The position numbers and the translations under genes were made by a program. This document shows positions 55,932-64,000 of a stretch of DNA of 64,000 nt, in pieces; the first letter of the stretch is position 1; every line of letters starts with the position of its first letter. The DNA is from Paracoccaceae bacterium (GTDB taxonomy: Bacteria; Pseudomonadota; Alphaproteobacteria; Rhodobacterales; Rhodobacteraceae), in the NCBI GenBank assembly GCA_033344815.1, contig JAWPMR010000001.1, forward strand, positions 3,024,136 through 3,088,135. The letters run 5' to 3'. Under the pieces are notes generated by a model. The model was given only the letters and a program-made list of their open reading frames with translations. It was not told the origin of the DNA and did no database searches.

Positions 55932-57112
55932 AGCACGCGCTTGTGATTGGCGCAGGTCCTGCCGGGTTGATGGCAGCAGAAGAACTGGCCGCACGTGGTT
56001 TGCGCGTGACGATTTGCGAAGCGAAACCTTCCGTTGGTCGCAAGTTTCTGATGGCGGGCAAGTCGGGTCTGAACCTGGCCAAGGATGAACCCATCGCGTC
56101 GACATTGCCGCACTATTACGAAGCCGCTGACCGGTTGCGTCCTGTTTTGGAGGGATTTGACGCTGTTGCCGTTCAGGAGTGGGCGCGGGGTTTAGGGCAG
56201 GAGGTGTTCACTGGCTCCACCGGGCGCGTGTTTCCAAGAGCGATGAAGGCCTCGCCGCTGTTGCGCGCTTGGCTGGGCAGGTTGGGCGATGCGGGTGTGG
56301 TCTTGCGCACCAACATGCGGTGGCAGGGATGGCAAGGCTCTGACGTTGTGTTTGAGGGTCCGCAGGGCCGCGAAGCAATGCATTCGGATGTAGTGGTTCT
56401 GGCGTTGGGTGGTGCAAGTTGGGCGCGCCTGGGATCCGATGGTGCATGGGCTGAGCATTTGGCGGCGCGGGGCGTTGCGCTTTCCCAGTTTGAACCCGCG
56501 AATGTCGGGCTCTGTATCGCTTGGTCATCCCATATGTTGGCGCACAGGGGCCAGGCTCTCAAAGGGGTGCGCTTTCGCTGCGGGCCGATGGCGTCACGCG
56601 GCGAGGCTGTGATTAGTCAATCCGGGCTGGAAGGCGGCGGCCTTTATGAGGTCAGCCGCGCAGTGCGTCAAAATCATCCGCTTTATGTCGATCTGTTGCC
56701 TGATCTATTAGAGGACGCGGTGGCAAATCGTTTCGCCCGACCACGCGGCAAAGCCAGCCTTTCCAATCATCTGCGAAAAACACTCAAACTGGATCCCACT
56801 AAAATCGCGCTGGCTTTGGAATGTGTCCGCCCTTTGCCCGATGATCCGGCGTCATTGGCAAAACTGCTCAAAACCCTGCCGTTGGATCACGATGGTTTGC
56901 GCCCCATGGATCAGGCGATATCGGTTGCAGGCGGTGTGGCTTTCGACGCGCTGACGCCGGATCTGATGCTCAAAGCTGTACCGGGCGTCTTTTGCGCAGG
57001 TGAAATGATCGACTGGGAAGCCCCGACGGGCGGCTATCTGATCACCGGCTGCCTTGCGACAGGGCGATGGGCCGGGCGGGCCGCGGCTGATTATGCCTCA
57101 GAGGCGGCTTGA
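55928..57112 (+). CDS. TIGR03862/BaiN-like flavoprotein
   Basis: A 394-residue FAD protein of the HI0933/BaiN group. The dinucleotide loop is VIGAGPAGLMAAEELAARGL at the very N terminus and the second family motif is KPSVGRKFLMAGKSGLNL. Near the end GVFCAGEMIDWEAPTGGYLI binds FAD. Its reaction is unknown. GTG 55928 is favoured over an upstream ATG that would read through the end of the MscS gene. It overlaps the convergent GST gene by 22 bases. Confidence 0.9.
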   Translation: MKHALVIGAGPAGLMAAEELAARGLRVTICEAKPSVGRKFLMAGKSGLNLAKDEPIASTLPHYYEAADRLRPVLEGFDAVAVQEWARGLGQEVFTGSTGRVFPRAMKASPLLRAWLGRLGDAGVVLRTNMRWQGWQGSDVVFEGPQGREAMHSDVVVLALGGASWARLGSDGAWAEHLAARGVALSQFEPANVGLCIAWSSHMLAHRGQALKGVRFRCGPMASRGEAVISQSGLEGGGLYEVSRAVRQNHPLYVDLLPDLLEDAVANRFARPRGKASLSNHLRKTLKLDPTKIALALECVRPLPDDPASLAKLLKTLPLDHDGLRPMDQAISVAGGVAFDALTPDLMLKAVPGVFCAGEMIDWEAPTGGYLITGCLATGRWAGRAAADYASEAA

Positions 57113-57675
57113 AACGCGGGGCGTTCACGCAGCGCCTTGGCATATTGAAACAGTTTATCGTCCGTGCGCGGGAACTTCGCGCCAATGGCCCAGTTCAAAC
57201 AATGGCAGGCCAGAATATCCGGCAGGGTAATCCCATCCCCCATCAAGAACGGACCTTCCAGACGTTCCGACAAATGTGCTGCTGATTTTTCGAACTCAAA
57301 CTTCAACGCTTCCTTGGCAGCAGGCACGCGCAGATGTTCGGGCAGCACGAAACTGTGTTTGGCCGCCGCCCAGAGGATCGCATCCATCTCATCAATCAGC
57401 CAAAAGGTCATGGCATCCTGTCTGGCGCGGGCAACGGTGCCTGCCGGAGCAGTCAGTTTGCCGTGCTTGTCCGCCAGATAGGTCATGATTGCCACCGAAT
57501 CCGTCAGCACGTCATCGCCATCAACCAGCGCGGGGATTTTACCCAAAGGGTTGAATTGCATTGCCTCTTCGGACCTTGGGGCGGCGGCGATCTGCTCATA
57601 TGGTGCGCCGATTTCCTGTAAGGTCCACAAAACGCGAAAGGCGCGAGACTTGGTTGTTCCGATCACTTTGTACAT
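57091..57675 (-). CDS. Glutathione S-transferase family protein
   Basis: A 194-residue GST-like protein. The N-terminal thioredoxin-like domain has SRAFRVLWTLQEIGAPYEQI and NPLGKIPALVDGDDVLTDS, and the C-terminal helical domain includes GPFLMGDGITLPDILACH. ATG 57675 starts MYKVIGTT; an earlier start adds 24 residues of low similarity. The peptide substrate or stress role is unknown. Confidence 0.88.
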   Translation of the reverse strand: MYKVIGTTKSRAFRVLWTLQEIGAPYEQIAAAPRSEEAMQFNPLGKIPALVDGDDVLTDSVAIMTYLADKHGKLTAPAGTVARARQDAMTFWLIDEMDAILWAAAKHSFVLPEHLRVPAAKEALKFEFEKSAAHLSERLEGPFLMGDGITLPDILACHCLNWAIGAKFPRTDDKLFQYAKALRERPAFQAASEA

Positions 57676-57809
57676 TGCGGCGTCCTTTGTGGGCGTAGGG
57701 TTTCGTGAAAGTGACATGCTTGTATCGCGCCGACAATCTGGTGACACAATTTGTCAGTAGATTCTGACACTTTTTCAAGGGAGAGTTTGACGGGAAAGGG
57801 AGACGTATC

Positions 57810-58238
57810 ATGTCAAAAGACGGAAGCTGCCTGTGTGGCGCGGTAACCTACTCGCTTGCCAACGATCCCAAAGAAATTGGTGCTTGTCATTGCAACATGT
57901 GCCGTAAATGGAGCGGTGGTATTTTCCTGGGACTGGAAGTCCCCGCCGACACCGTCAAGATCAGCGGAGCGGAGAACCTCAATATTTATTCTTCTTCCCC
58001 GTGGGCGGAACGGGCGTTTTGTAAAACCTGTGGCAGCAGTGTCTACTATCGCGTCACAGCGCCGGGCCCACATGAAGGCACCTATCATTTTGGCGTCGGG
58101 ACGTTGAATGATCTGGGGGATGTCCCGTTGACCGGTGAGTTGTTCATCGATGAAAAACCGGGCGGATATAGTTTCGCCGAAAAGACCCATCAGATGAACA
58201 CCGAAGAGGTGATGGCATTGTTCGCGCCGCCTGAGTAA
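57810..58238 (+). CDS. GFA family zinc protein
   Basis: A 142-residue protein of the glutathione-dependent formaldehyde-activating (Gfa) fold. Zinc-ligand cysteines are in GSCLCGAVTYS, CHCNMCRKW and CKTCGSSVYY. Most family members have no proven reaction, and the formaldehyde link is disputed. The gene ends three bases before the convergent holA stop. Confidence 0.88.
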   Translation: MSKDGSCLCGAVTYSLANDPKEIGACHCNMCRKWSGGIFLGLEVPADTVKISGAENLNIYSSSPWAERAFCKTCGSSVYYRVTAPGPHEGTYHFGVGTLNDLGDVPLTGELFIDEKPGGYSFAEKTHQMNTEEVMALFAPPE

Positions 58239-58241
58239 CTA

Positions 58242-59243
58242 TTAACGACTGCCCAGCATGGCCAGACGGATAAAAGCGCGTTCGACCAGGGCCATACCGG
58301 GCGCGTGTTGCCCTGCGGATCGCAGTTGCAGGTCAGTATCCGTCAACAACGTGATCGCCGTCTCCAGTTTGGCAGCACCCCATCGCCGCGATTGCGCCAG
58401 CATGCGGTCGCGGTTCGGACCAAAGATCGTAGGCCTGCCGGAAGTATCGCACGCGGCGCGGTGCAGCGCGCGAAAATGGCGCATCGCTCCGATGCATAAT
58501 CCAACGGGTGTCGCACCCTGTGCCACCAGTTTTTGCATGACAGGGCCAATATCATGCGCGCGCGCATCCGCCACAACCATCAGAACATCGTCGACATCTG
58601 CCTCGGTCGAGGTTGGGGCACAAGCGGCGACATCTTCCAACGACAGCGGTGTCGAATCGCCCAGTTTGAACAGCGCCAGTTTCTCGACCGTTTGACGGAA
58701 ATCGCCGGGATCTATCGCCTGCGCAAGATCATTGAGAGCGCCCATCACGTCGCCAGATACCTGACCAAGACCGGCATCGCGCAAGGCGGCTTCAATTTCG
58801 TCTCTGGTTGGTGGGTTGTCATAGATCGCGGCGGCATAGGCCAGCGGATGTGCTTCAAAGCCCTTGCGCAGTTTTGATGTCGGTTTGAGCGGCCCGGCGG
58901 TCACGATAATCTGGGCATCCCCGGATTGCCACGCATCAAGTGCCGCTAGAATAGCCGCCGCAGAGTTCTCGTTGGCCTCTTCGACAAAGACAGCGCGGGC
59001 GCCGGGAAAAAACCCGATGGCTTTGACGGCATCCATCAACAGCGCCGGGTCTTTGCGAATATCCCCTCCGCCCATGCGGGTCAGACGCATTTCCTCTTCC
59101 GCTCCGTCACCCAACAATGCCGCCAATACCTGTTGCCGTTTCAAAGCCACGCGCATTGCATCGGTGCCATAGATCAGAAGTCCGGTTTTGGTGGTATCGG
59201 GTTTTGCAAAATAGGCGTTGGCGTCACGCGGCGAGAGCTTCAT
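58242..59243 (-). CDS. holA: DNA polymerase III delta subunit
   Basis: A 333-residue clamp-loader subunit that opens the sliding clamp. The call rests on the delta-subunit pattern (AYFAKPDTTKTGLLIYGTDA; AVKAIGFFPGARAVFVEEAN; IVTAGPLKPTSKLRKGFEAH) and on conserved gene order after leuS and lptE. It overlaps lptE by four bases. Confidence 0.92.
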   Translation of the reverse strand: MKLSPRDANAYFAKPDTTKTGLLIYGTDAMRVALKRQQVLAALLGDGAEEEMRLTRMGGGDIRKDPALLMDAVKAIGFFPGARAVFVEEANENSAAAILAALDAWQSGDAQIIVTAGPLKPTSKLRKGFEAHPLAYAAAIYDNPPTRDEIEAALRDAGLGQVSGDVMGALNDLAQAIDPGDFRQTVEKLALFKLGDSTPLSLEDVAACAPTSTEADVDDVLMVVADARAHDIGPVMQKLVAQGATPVGLCIGAMRHFRALHRAACDTSGRPTIFGPNRDRMLAQSRRWGAAKLETAITLLTDTDLQLRSAGQHAPGMALVERAFIRLAMLGSR

Positions 59244-59719
59244 TGCAAATCCAGGCTCAAAACCCGCGTTACAATCTGATCCGCCAGCATGACCATCAGC
59301 CGTTGTTGTGCATCTCGCTCTGCCGCCAGCGTCGCAACGGTGGTGCCTGCAGCGGAATAGCCGGTAAAATTATCCACGGAATTTGAGGCAACGACCCGTC
59401 CAGTGCTGGTTTCGATCAATGAATAATTGGCGACACCGATCAGATTGAAGCGTGTGACGCTGCCCTCGGTATCTACAGCCAGGTTCGCTGCACTTGAACG
59501 CACCGTATAATTTAGGGTGTAGGGAGCGTTCGCGGCCCGACCGAGACGCTGCTCCAGCCGCTGCGTCAGTAAAAATCCATCACGCGTTGTCGGGGCCTGT
59601 ACCGAAATATTGTTTTGAAACTGCGCGCCGGTGCCGCCCGGTGCATAAACCGGGGTAAAACCACAGGCCGCCAGCATCAGGGGCACCACAAAAAGGATGT
59701 TTCTGCTAAACAACGACAT
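59240..59719 (-). CDS. lptE: LPS-assembly lipoprotein LptE
   Basis: A 159-residue outer-membrane lipoprotein. The lipobox is LMLAAC with Cys19. The mature part ([34 protein letters not shown]) fits LptE, which plugs the LptD channel that brings LPS to the surface. It overlaps leuS by 14 bases and holA by four, the usual order in alphaproteobacteria. Confidence 0.9.
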   Translation of the reverse strand: MSLFSRNILFVVPLMLAACGFTPVYAPGGTGAQFQNNISVQAPTTRDGFLLTQRLEQRLGRAANAPYTLNYTVRSSAANLAVDTEGSVTRFNLIGVANYSLIETSTGRVVASNSVDNFTGYSAAGTTVATLAAERDAQQRLMVMLADQIVTRVLSLDLQ

Positions 59720-62252
59720 TTATGATCCGTCCAGGAACGACGATGACCTTTTTAGGCGTTGCACCGTCGAGGCTTCGCTTGACAGCCTGATCTGCCATCG
59801 CCAGCTTTTCAACCTCTTCTTTGGGCAATTCTGCCGGAACGGTGATTTCTGAACGGCGTTTTCCGTTCACCTGAATCGGCAAAGTCACGGTATCAGAAAC
59901 CAGCATTTTCTCATCCGCCTTGGGCCACGGAGCGGTGGTGACCAGACCCTCGCCGCCTTGATGCGACCAGATGTCTTCGGACAGATGCGGCGTCATCGGC
60001 GACATCAATTGCGCCAGCGTCATCACGGCTTCGCGTTGCGCGGCATATCCGCCTTTGGATTTTTGCAACGTGGCCGTGAAGGCATAGAGTTTCGCGATAG
60101 CCGCGTTAAAGCCAAAGCTCTCGATCCCCATCGTCACGTCATGGATGCACAGGTGCATTGCGCGCAGTAGATCCGCATCGCCCGCACCTTGGGTGGTTTT
60201 GTCCATCTCTGCGATGCGATCGCACAGGTTCCAGACACGCCCGAGGTGCTTATAGGCCGCTTCTGCCCCGCTTGCCGTCCATTCCACATCGCGTTCGGGC
60301 GGACTGTCGCTCAGCACAAACCAACGTGCAGTATCTGCGCCATAAGCGGAGATGATGCTGATTGGGTCCACAACGTTTTTCTTGGACTTTGACATCTTGG
60401 CGGATGGGATGATCTCCACCGCGGTCCCATCAGCCAATTTACCGTCAGTCACGTCTTCGGGCAGGTGATAGATGGGACGCGCGGTTTCATCGCGAGTCTG
60501 ATAAATCTCATGCGTCACCATGCCTTGGGTGAACAGCGCGTCGAACGGTTCGATTGCACTTTCCGGCAAATGACCTGTGATCTGCATCGCCCGCGCAAAG
60601 AAGCGTGAATAAAGCAGATGCAGGATCGCGTGCTCCACCCCGCCGATGTATTGATCGACGTTCATCCAATAGTCGGCGTCTTCCATAACGGTAGGCGTTT
60701 TAGCATCCGGCGCAGTGAAACGCGCGAAGTACCACGAACTGTCCACGAAGGTGTCCATCGTGTCGGTTTCGCGCTTGGCGGGTTTGCCGCAAGAGGGGCA
60801 AGGCGTGTCGCGCCATGTCGGATGGCGGTCCAAAGGATTGCCCGGCGTGTCGAAACTGACATCATAAGGCAGCTCGATGGGCAGGTTCTCTTTTTTCTCA
60901 GGCACCACGCCGCAGTCGTCACAGTGTACGACTGGAATCGGACAACCCCAATAGCGCTGGCGCGACAGCCCCCAATCGCGCAGACGGAATTTGGTCACGC
61001 CCTGACCGATGCCGTTCCCTTCACAAAAGGCGATCGCTGCGTCGATGGCTTCCAGTCCAGTTTGATGCGCTTCACCCGCAAAACCGCGATTGTAAAAGAC
61101 CTTTTCGGTTTTTGCGGGAACATAGGCTTCGCCAAGCGCGTCGGCCGCGTCTTCAGAGGGCAAATAGGTCGAAATGATGGGCAATTCATATTTCGTTGCG
61201 AATTCAAAGTCGCGTTGATCATGTCCGGGGCAGCCAAAGATCGCACCCGTGCCATAATCCATCAGAATAAAGTTCGCGATATACACCGGCAATTCATGTG
61301 CGGTATCAAACGGATGGCGTACCTTTATACCGGTGTCATACCCCAGCTTTTCCGCAGTTTCGATGGCTTCTTCGGTGGTGCCGCCCTTGCGACATTCCGC
61401 ACAAAAGGCGGCAACCTCTGGGTTGTCGCGCTCCAACAGCTTCGCCAGCGGATGGTCCGGTGAGATCCCCACAAAGGACGCACCCAAAAGCGTGTCGGGC
61501 CGCGTGGTATAGACTTCAATCCGGTCGTGACCTTCGGGTCCGTCAATGGTGGAGAAGGCGAACTGAAGCCCGCGCGACTTGCCGATCCAGTTTTCCTGCA
61601 TCAGACGCACCTTGGCGGGCCAGTGTTCAAGCGTGTCGAGGGCATCGAGCAGCTCTTCGGAATAGTCGCTGATCTTAAAGAACCATTGCGTCAATTCGCG
61701 CCGTTCCACAATTGCACCAGAGCGCCAGCCGCGCCCCTGTTCGACCTGTTCATTGGCCAGCACAGTCATATCGACCGGGTCCCAGTTCACGATGGCGTTC
61801 TTGCGATACACCAGCCCAGCCTTGAGGAAATCGAGAAACAGCGCCTGTTGCTGGCCATAGTATTCCGGGTCGCAAGTGGCGAATTCGCGCGACCAATCAA
61901 TTGACAGCCCCAGCGGCTTCATCTGATCGCGCATGTCGGCGATATTGCCGTAAGTCCAGTCCTTCGGGTGCCCGCCAATCGCCATGGCGGCGTTTTCCGC
62001 GGGCATGCCGAATGCATCCCAACCCATCGGATGCAGTACATTATGACCGGTCGCCAGTTTATAGCGCGCGATCACATCGCCCATCGTGTAATTGCGCACA
62101 TGACCCATATGGATACGACCCGAGGGATAGGGGAACATTTCCAGCACATAGTATTTGGGCTTGTCAGCTGAGCGAACAGCTTTGAAAACTTCGTCCTGCT
62201 CCCAGACCGTTTGCCAACGGGCTTCGATCTCTGCAGGGGTGTAACGCGTCAT
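59706..62252 (-). CDS. leuS: Leucyl-tRNA synthetase
   Basis: An 848-residue class I synthetase that charges tRNA-Leu and edits mischarged tRNA. The HIGH motif appears as HMGH at 48-51 in [11 protein letters not shown], the editing (CP1) domain lies in the middle ([38 protein letters not shown]), and KMSKS is at about 619-623. Length is standard. It begins the leuS-lptE-holA operon. Confidence 0.97.
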   Translation of the reverse strand: MTRYTPAEIEARWQTVWEQDEVFKAVRSADKPKYYVLEMFPYPSGRIHMGHVRNYTMGDVIARYKLATGHNVLHPMGWDAFGMPAENAAMAIGGHPKDWTYGNIADMRDQMKPLGLSIDWSREFATCDPEYYGQQQALFLDFLKAGLVYRKNAIVNWDPVDMTVLANEQVEQGRGWRSGAIVERRELTQWFFKISDYSEELLDALDTLEHWPAKVRLMQENWIGKSRGLQFAFSTIDGPEGHDRIEVYTTRPDTLLGASFVGISPDHPLAKLLERDNPEVAAFCAECRKGGTTEEAIETAEKLGYDTGIKVRHPFDTAHELPVYIANFILMDYGTGAIFGCPGHDQRDFEFATKYELPIISTYLPSEDAADALGEAYVPAKTEKVFYNRGFAGEAHQTGLEAIDAAIAFCEGNGIGQGVTKFRLRDWGLSRQRYWGCPIPVVHCDDCGVVPEKKENLPIELPYDVSFDTPGNPLDRHPTWRDTPCPSCGKPAKRETDTMDTFVDSSWYFARFTAPDAKTPTVMEDADYWMNVDQYIGGVEHAILHLLYSRFFARAMQITGHLPESAIEPFDALFTQGMVTHEIYQTRDETARPIYHLPEDVTDGKLADGTAVEIIPSAKMSKSKKNVVDPISIISAYGADTARWFVLSDSPPERDVEWTASGAEAAYKHLGRVWNLCDRIAEMDKTTQGAGDADLLRAMHLCIHDVTMGIESFGFNAAIAKLYAFTATLQKSKGGYAAQREAVMTLAQLMSPMTPHLSEDIWSHQGGEGLVTTAPWPKADEKMLVSDTVTLPIQVNGKRRSEITVPAELPKEEVEKLAMADQAVKRSLDGATPKKVIVVPGRIINVVV

Positions 62253-62335
62253 GTCAGCGGCCTTCTTAACGTAAGCGCACCGCTTGCCGCTTCACGTCAC
62301 GACCCCGGCGCTGGAGTTTCTTCTTGATACGGTCT

Positions 62336-62842
62336 TTACAGCTTGTTGTCAGCAATACGCAATTGCCGCGCCCGGCTCAGAATTGCGTTTTCCACGGCGC
62401 GCACGGTCGCGGCATCTGCCGGGCCGCCCCTGGTTTGCAGCGAAACGTTCAAAGAACGGGCGTCAAGTGCTGGATCTTTGATCAAAACGGTCGCGCGATA
62501 GGATCTGCCACTACCCGGCGGGGTGCCAAACCCTGTGATGATGACACCTGTAAATGGATCGACTGTCTGCACCGGCAGGAAATTCAAAACCTCCAAAGAT
62601 GCCGACCATAGGTATTTGTTGACGGAGACAACGGTTTCATTGTTCCGGCTGCGAAAGGCGTCCCAGATTGTTGTTGCACCAGCACCGTCAGCAGCGCGAT
62701 TGGCCACGTTGTCCAATTCACGCGCATCCGCAGAACTGACAACCGGCGCGACGCCCTGTGTGCTGGTGCCTGAGCCGCAACCATAGAGCGCGACAGTTAT
62801 GGCGATCACGCCGAAAACCCTTGGGATAATTGCTGTTGTCAT
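62336..62842 (-). CDS. DUF3576 family lipoprotein
   Basis: A 168-residue protein with a lipobox (VALYGC, Cys22) and the DUF3576 pattern: TIWDAFRSRNNETVVSVNKY, LWSASLEVLNFLPVQTVDPF and GVIITGFGTPPGSGRSYR. It is an envelope protein of unknown role. It is the gene upstream of leuS on the same strand, 83 bases away, as in many alphaproteobacteria. Confidence 0.9.
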   Translation of the reverse strand: MTTAIIPRVFGVIAITVALYGCGSGTSTQGVAPVVSSADARELDNVANRAADGAGATTIWDAFRSRNNETVVSVNKYLWSASLEVLNFLPVQTVDPFTGVIITGFGTPPGSGRSYRATVLIKDPALDARSLNVSLQTRGGPADAATVRAVENAILSRARQLRIADNKL

Positions 62843-63127
62843 GTGATTGCCTGCTGGACCATTTGCGCTGCACGTTAGTCCATCTGATGGAGCAGGGACA
62901 AGGGCGATATCACGCGTTACATCGCAGGGTTGTGGCCGTTTACTTTAAACAGGTGGTATTATCGCCGAGCCGGTCGAAAAGAGTGTGGCAAAGCTGCACC
63001 ATTTTGCCCGCCTCTCGCCTCTCTCTCGCCCAAGTTCTTGCCAAAGGGGGCCGTTAAGCGCCAAACACGGCTCAGGTTCAAAAGGGATTCCCCCGTTGGA
63101 CAACGAATAGAAACCGAGGACAAGTTC
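62843..63127. other. Divergent spacer between DUF3576 and porin genes
   Basis: It must hold the porin promoter. The likely ribosome site is GAGGAC at about 63116-63121. No clear operator could be read. Confidence 0.5.
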
Positions 63128-64000
63128 ATGAAAAAACTTCTCATTGCCACTACAGCACTGGTGGGAACAGCCAGCGTAGCAGGCGCTGACATTGCAAACT
63201 TCAACTTCAGCGGTTACGGCCGTTTTGGTATCCTGTACGAAGAAGATCGTACGGCGGACCAAACTTCCGACAACGTATCAAACCCGACCAGCGCGGAAGA
63301 AACACGCTTTGAAAGCCGTTTCCGTTTGAACATCTCTGCGGCAACAACCACAGACGGTGGCATCCGCTTTGCTGCATTCACTCGTGTTGAGATGAATGAC
63401 AACGCTGACAACACCTCGAACACAGGTTCCTTCTCCGGACCACGTTTTCAGGCGTCCTCCGGCGGTCTGCGTGTACAGGTTGGTAACATCTCTGGTGTCA
63501 CAGACGCGGCTGAAGTCGTAGACTACTTCGGCTTCGAGCCAGGCCTGATCGGTCAAACAGGTCAGTACGCCAACAGCGGTGTGTCGCTTCCAGCATTTGC
63601 CAGCACAGGTGCAGGCAACAACGGCATCAGCGTTAAGTACGAAGTCGGTGACTTCGCAGTCATGGGTTCGTGGACAGATGACCATGACACCAACGAAGGC
63701 AGCCCAGCACGCGGCGGAGACTTCATCGAGTCATATGAAATCGGTGCGTCTTACTCCTTCAGCGGTTGGACTGTTGGCGCGGCATACGGTAGCTTCGAGC
63801 AGACAGCCAACTTGAATGGTGGTGTCGGCGATGCGACCGCAGCTTCCGACAACGACTTCTGGGTCATCACAGCAAACGGTTCCTTGGGCATTGCTGATGT
63901 TTCCTTCCTGATCTCCGACTTTGATGGCGATGCCGACACCGTATTCGGTGCATCTGCATCCTTCCCAGTTGGTGCCTCCACTGCTATTCTGGCATCCGTG
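63128..64000 (+). CDS. Outer-membrane porin, N-terminal part (runs off the window)
   Basis: At least 291 residues are visible; the gene continues past 64000. Signal peptide MKKLLIATTALVGTASVAGA is followed by the porin start ADIANFNFSGYGRFGILYEE. Alternating strands and Gly/Asp/Thr-rich loops fit a 16-stranded general porin of the Rhodobacter type, forming a trimeric diffusion channel. The beta-barrel strands RFESRFRLNISAATTTDGGI and GLRVQVGNISGVTDAAEVVD include the residues expected for the constriction loop region. Confidence 0.93.
   Translation, partial: MKKLLIATTALVGTASVAGADIANFNFSGYGRFGILYEEDRTADQTSDNVSNPTSAEETRFESRFRLNISAATTTDGGIRFAAFTRVEMNDNADNTSNTGSFSGPRFQASSGGLRVQVGNISGVTDAAEVVDYFGFEPGLIGQTGQYANSGVSLPAFASTGAGNNGISVKYEVGDFAVMGSWTDDHDTNEGSPARGGDFIESYEIGASYSFSGWTVGAAYGSFEQTANLNGGVGDATAASDNDFWVITANGSLGIADVSFLISDFDGDADTVFGASASFPVGASTAILASV

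Overview
The window looks like a chromosomal segment of an alphaproteobacterium of the Rhodobacterales, most likely the marine Roseobacter group. The support is a RegA/ActR-type response regulator, a CcrM GANTC methyltransferase, several families typical of this order (DUF2794, DUF3576, DUF4170, DUF1217, DUF2125), the linked leuS-lptE-holA genes, a pmbA-cysQ-DUF4170-waaA-lpxK block and a porin with a Rhodobacterales-type start. These assignments come from reading the sequence; no database search was run.

Layout. 1-2.5 kb: the 5' part of a DUF3604 gene, an outer-membrane protein and a Crp/Fnr regulator. 2.5-4.6 kb: about 2 kb without a recognisable gene. 4.6-7.6 kb: a RegA paralogue without a nearby kinase, then overlapping genes for an isoprenylcysteine-methyltransferase-like membrane protein, a UbiG-like methyltransferase and a DUF4149 protein. 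7.6-10.9 kb: a TetR gene divergent from a decayed DUF6544 gene, and further gene-poor DNA. 10.9-17.1 kb: a carbohydrate ABC importer (binding protein, double ATPase, two permeases) with an SMP-30 lactonase and a cupin. 17.1-22.3 kb: decay zone with a broken membrane-protein gene, an orphan DUF1217 flagellar-type gene, an IS3 remnant, the tail of imuB and an 11-bp repeat array. 22.3-31.5 kb: two VPLPA-CTERM proteins flanking paaK-paaI, DUF2794, an NlpC/P60 protein, a leucyl aminopeptidase and a bicarbonate module (beta-carbonic anhydrase, SbtA, SbtB). 31.7-41 kb: asd, an HpcH/HpaI aldolase, bluB, a membrane-anchored winged-helix regulator with a small periplasmic partner, rnhB, ccrM, a TetR-SDR pair, a lone receiver protein and mutY. 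41-51.6 kb: DciA-like, DsbA-like and CaiB-type genes, then the lipid A/Kdo block and two beta-oxidation-type genes. 51.6-54.6 kb: second decay zone, with remnants of a phage-type nuclease, an IS1595 transposase, a DUF6471 gene and an HNH nuclease. 54.6-64 kb: core genes (MscS channel, flavoprotein, GST, GFA protein, holA-lptE-leuS, DUF3576) and the start of a porin.

No complete defence island, CRISPR array, tRNA or rRNA was found. The most noteworthy items are the SbtAB/carbonic anhydrase module in an apparently heterotrophic genome; the regulator with its winged helix after two membrane spans; the regA-paralogue methyltransferase cluster; three GANTC sites in front of ccrM; a repeated TetR operator in front of an SDR that lacks its catalytic lysine; and the four-unit 11-bp array.
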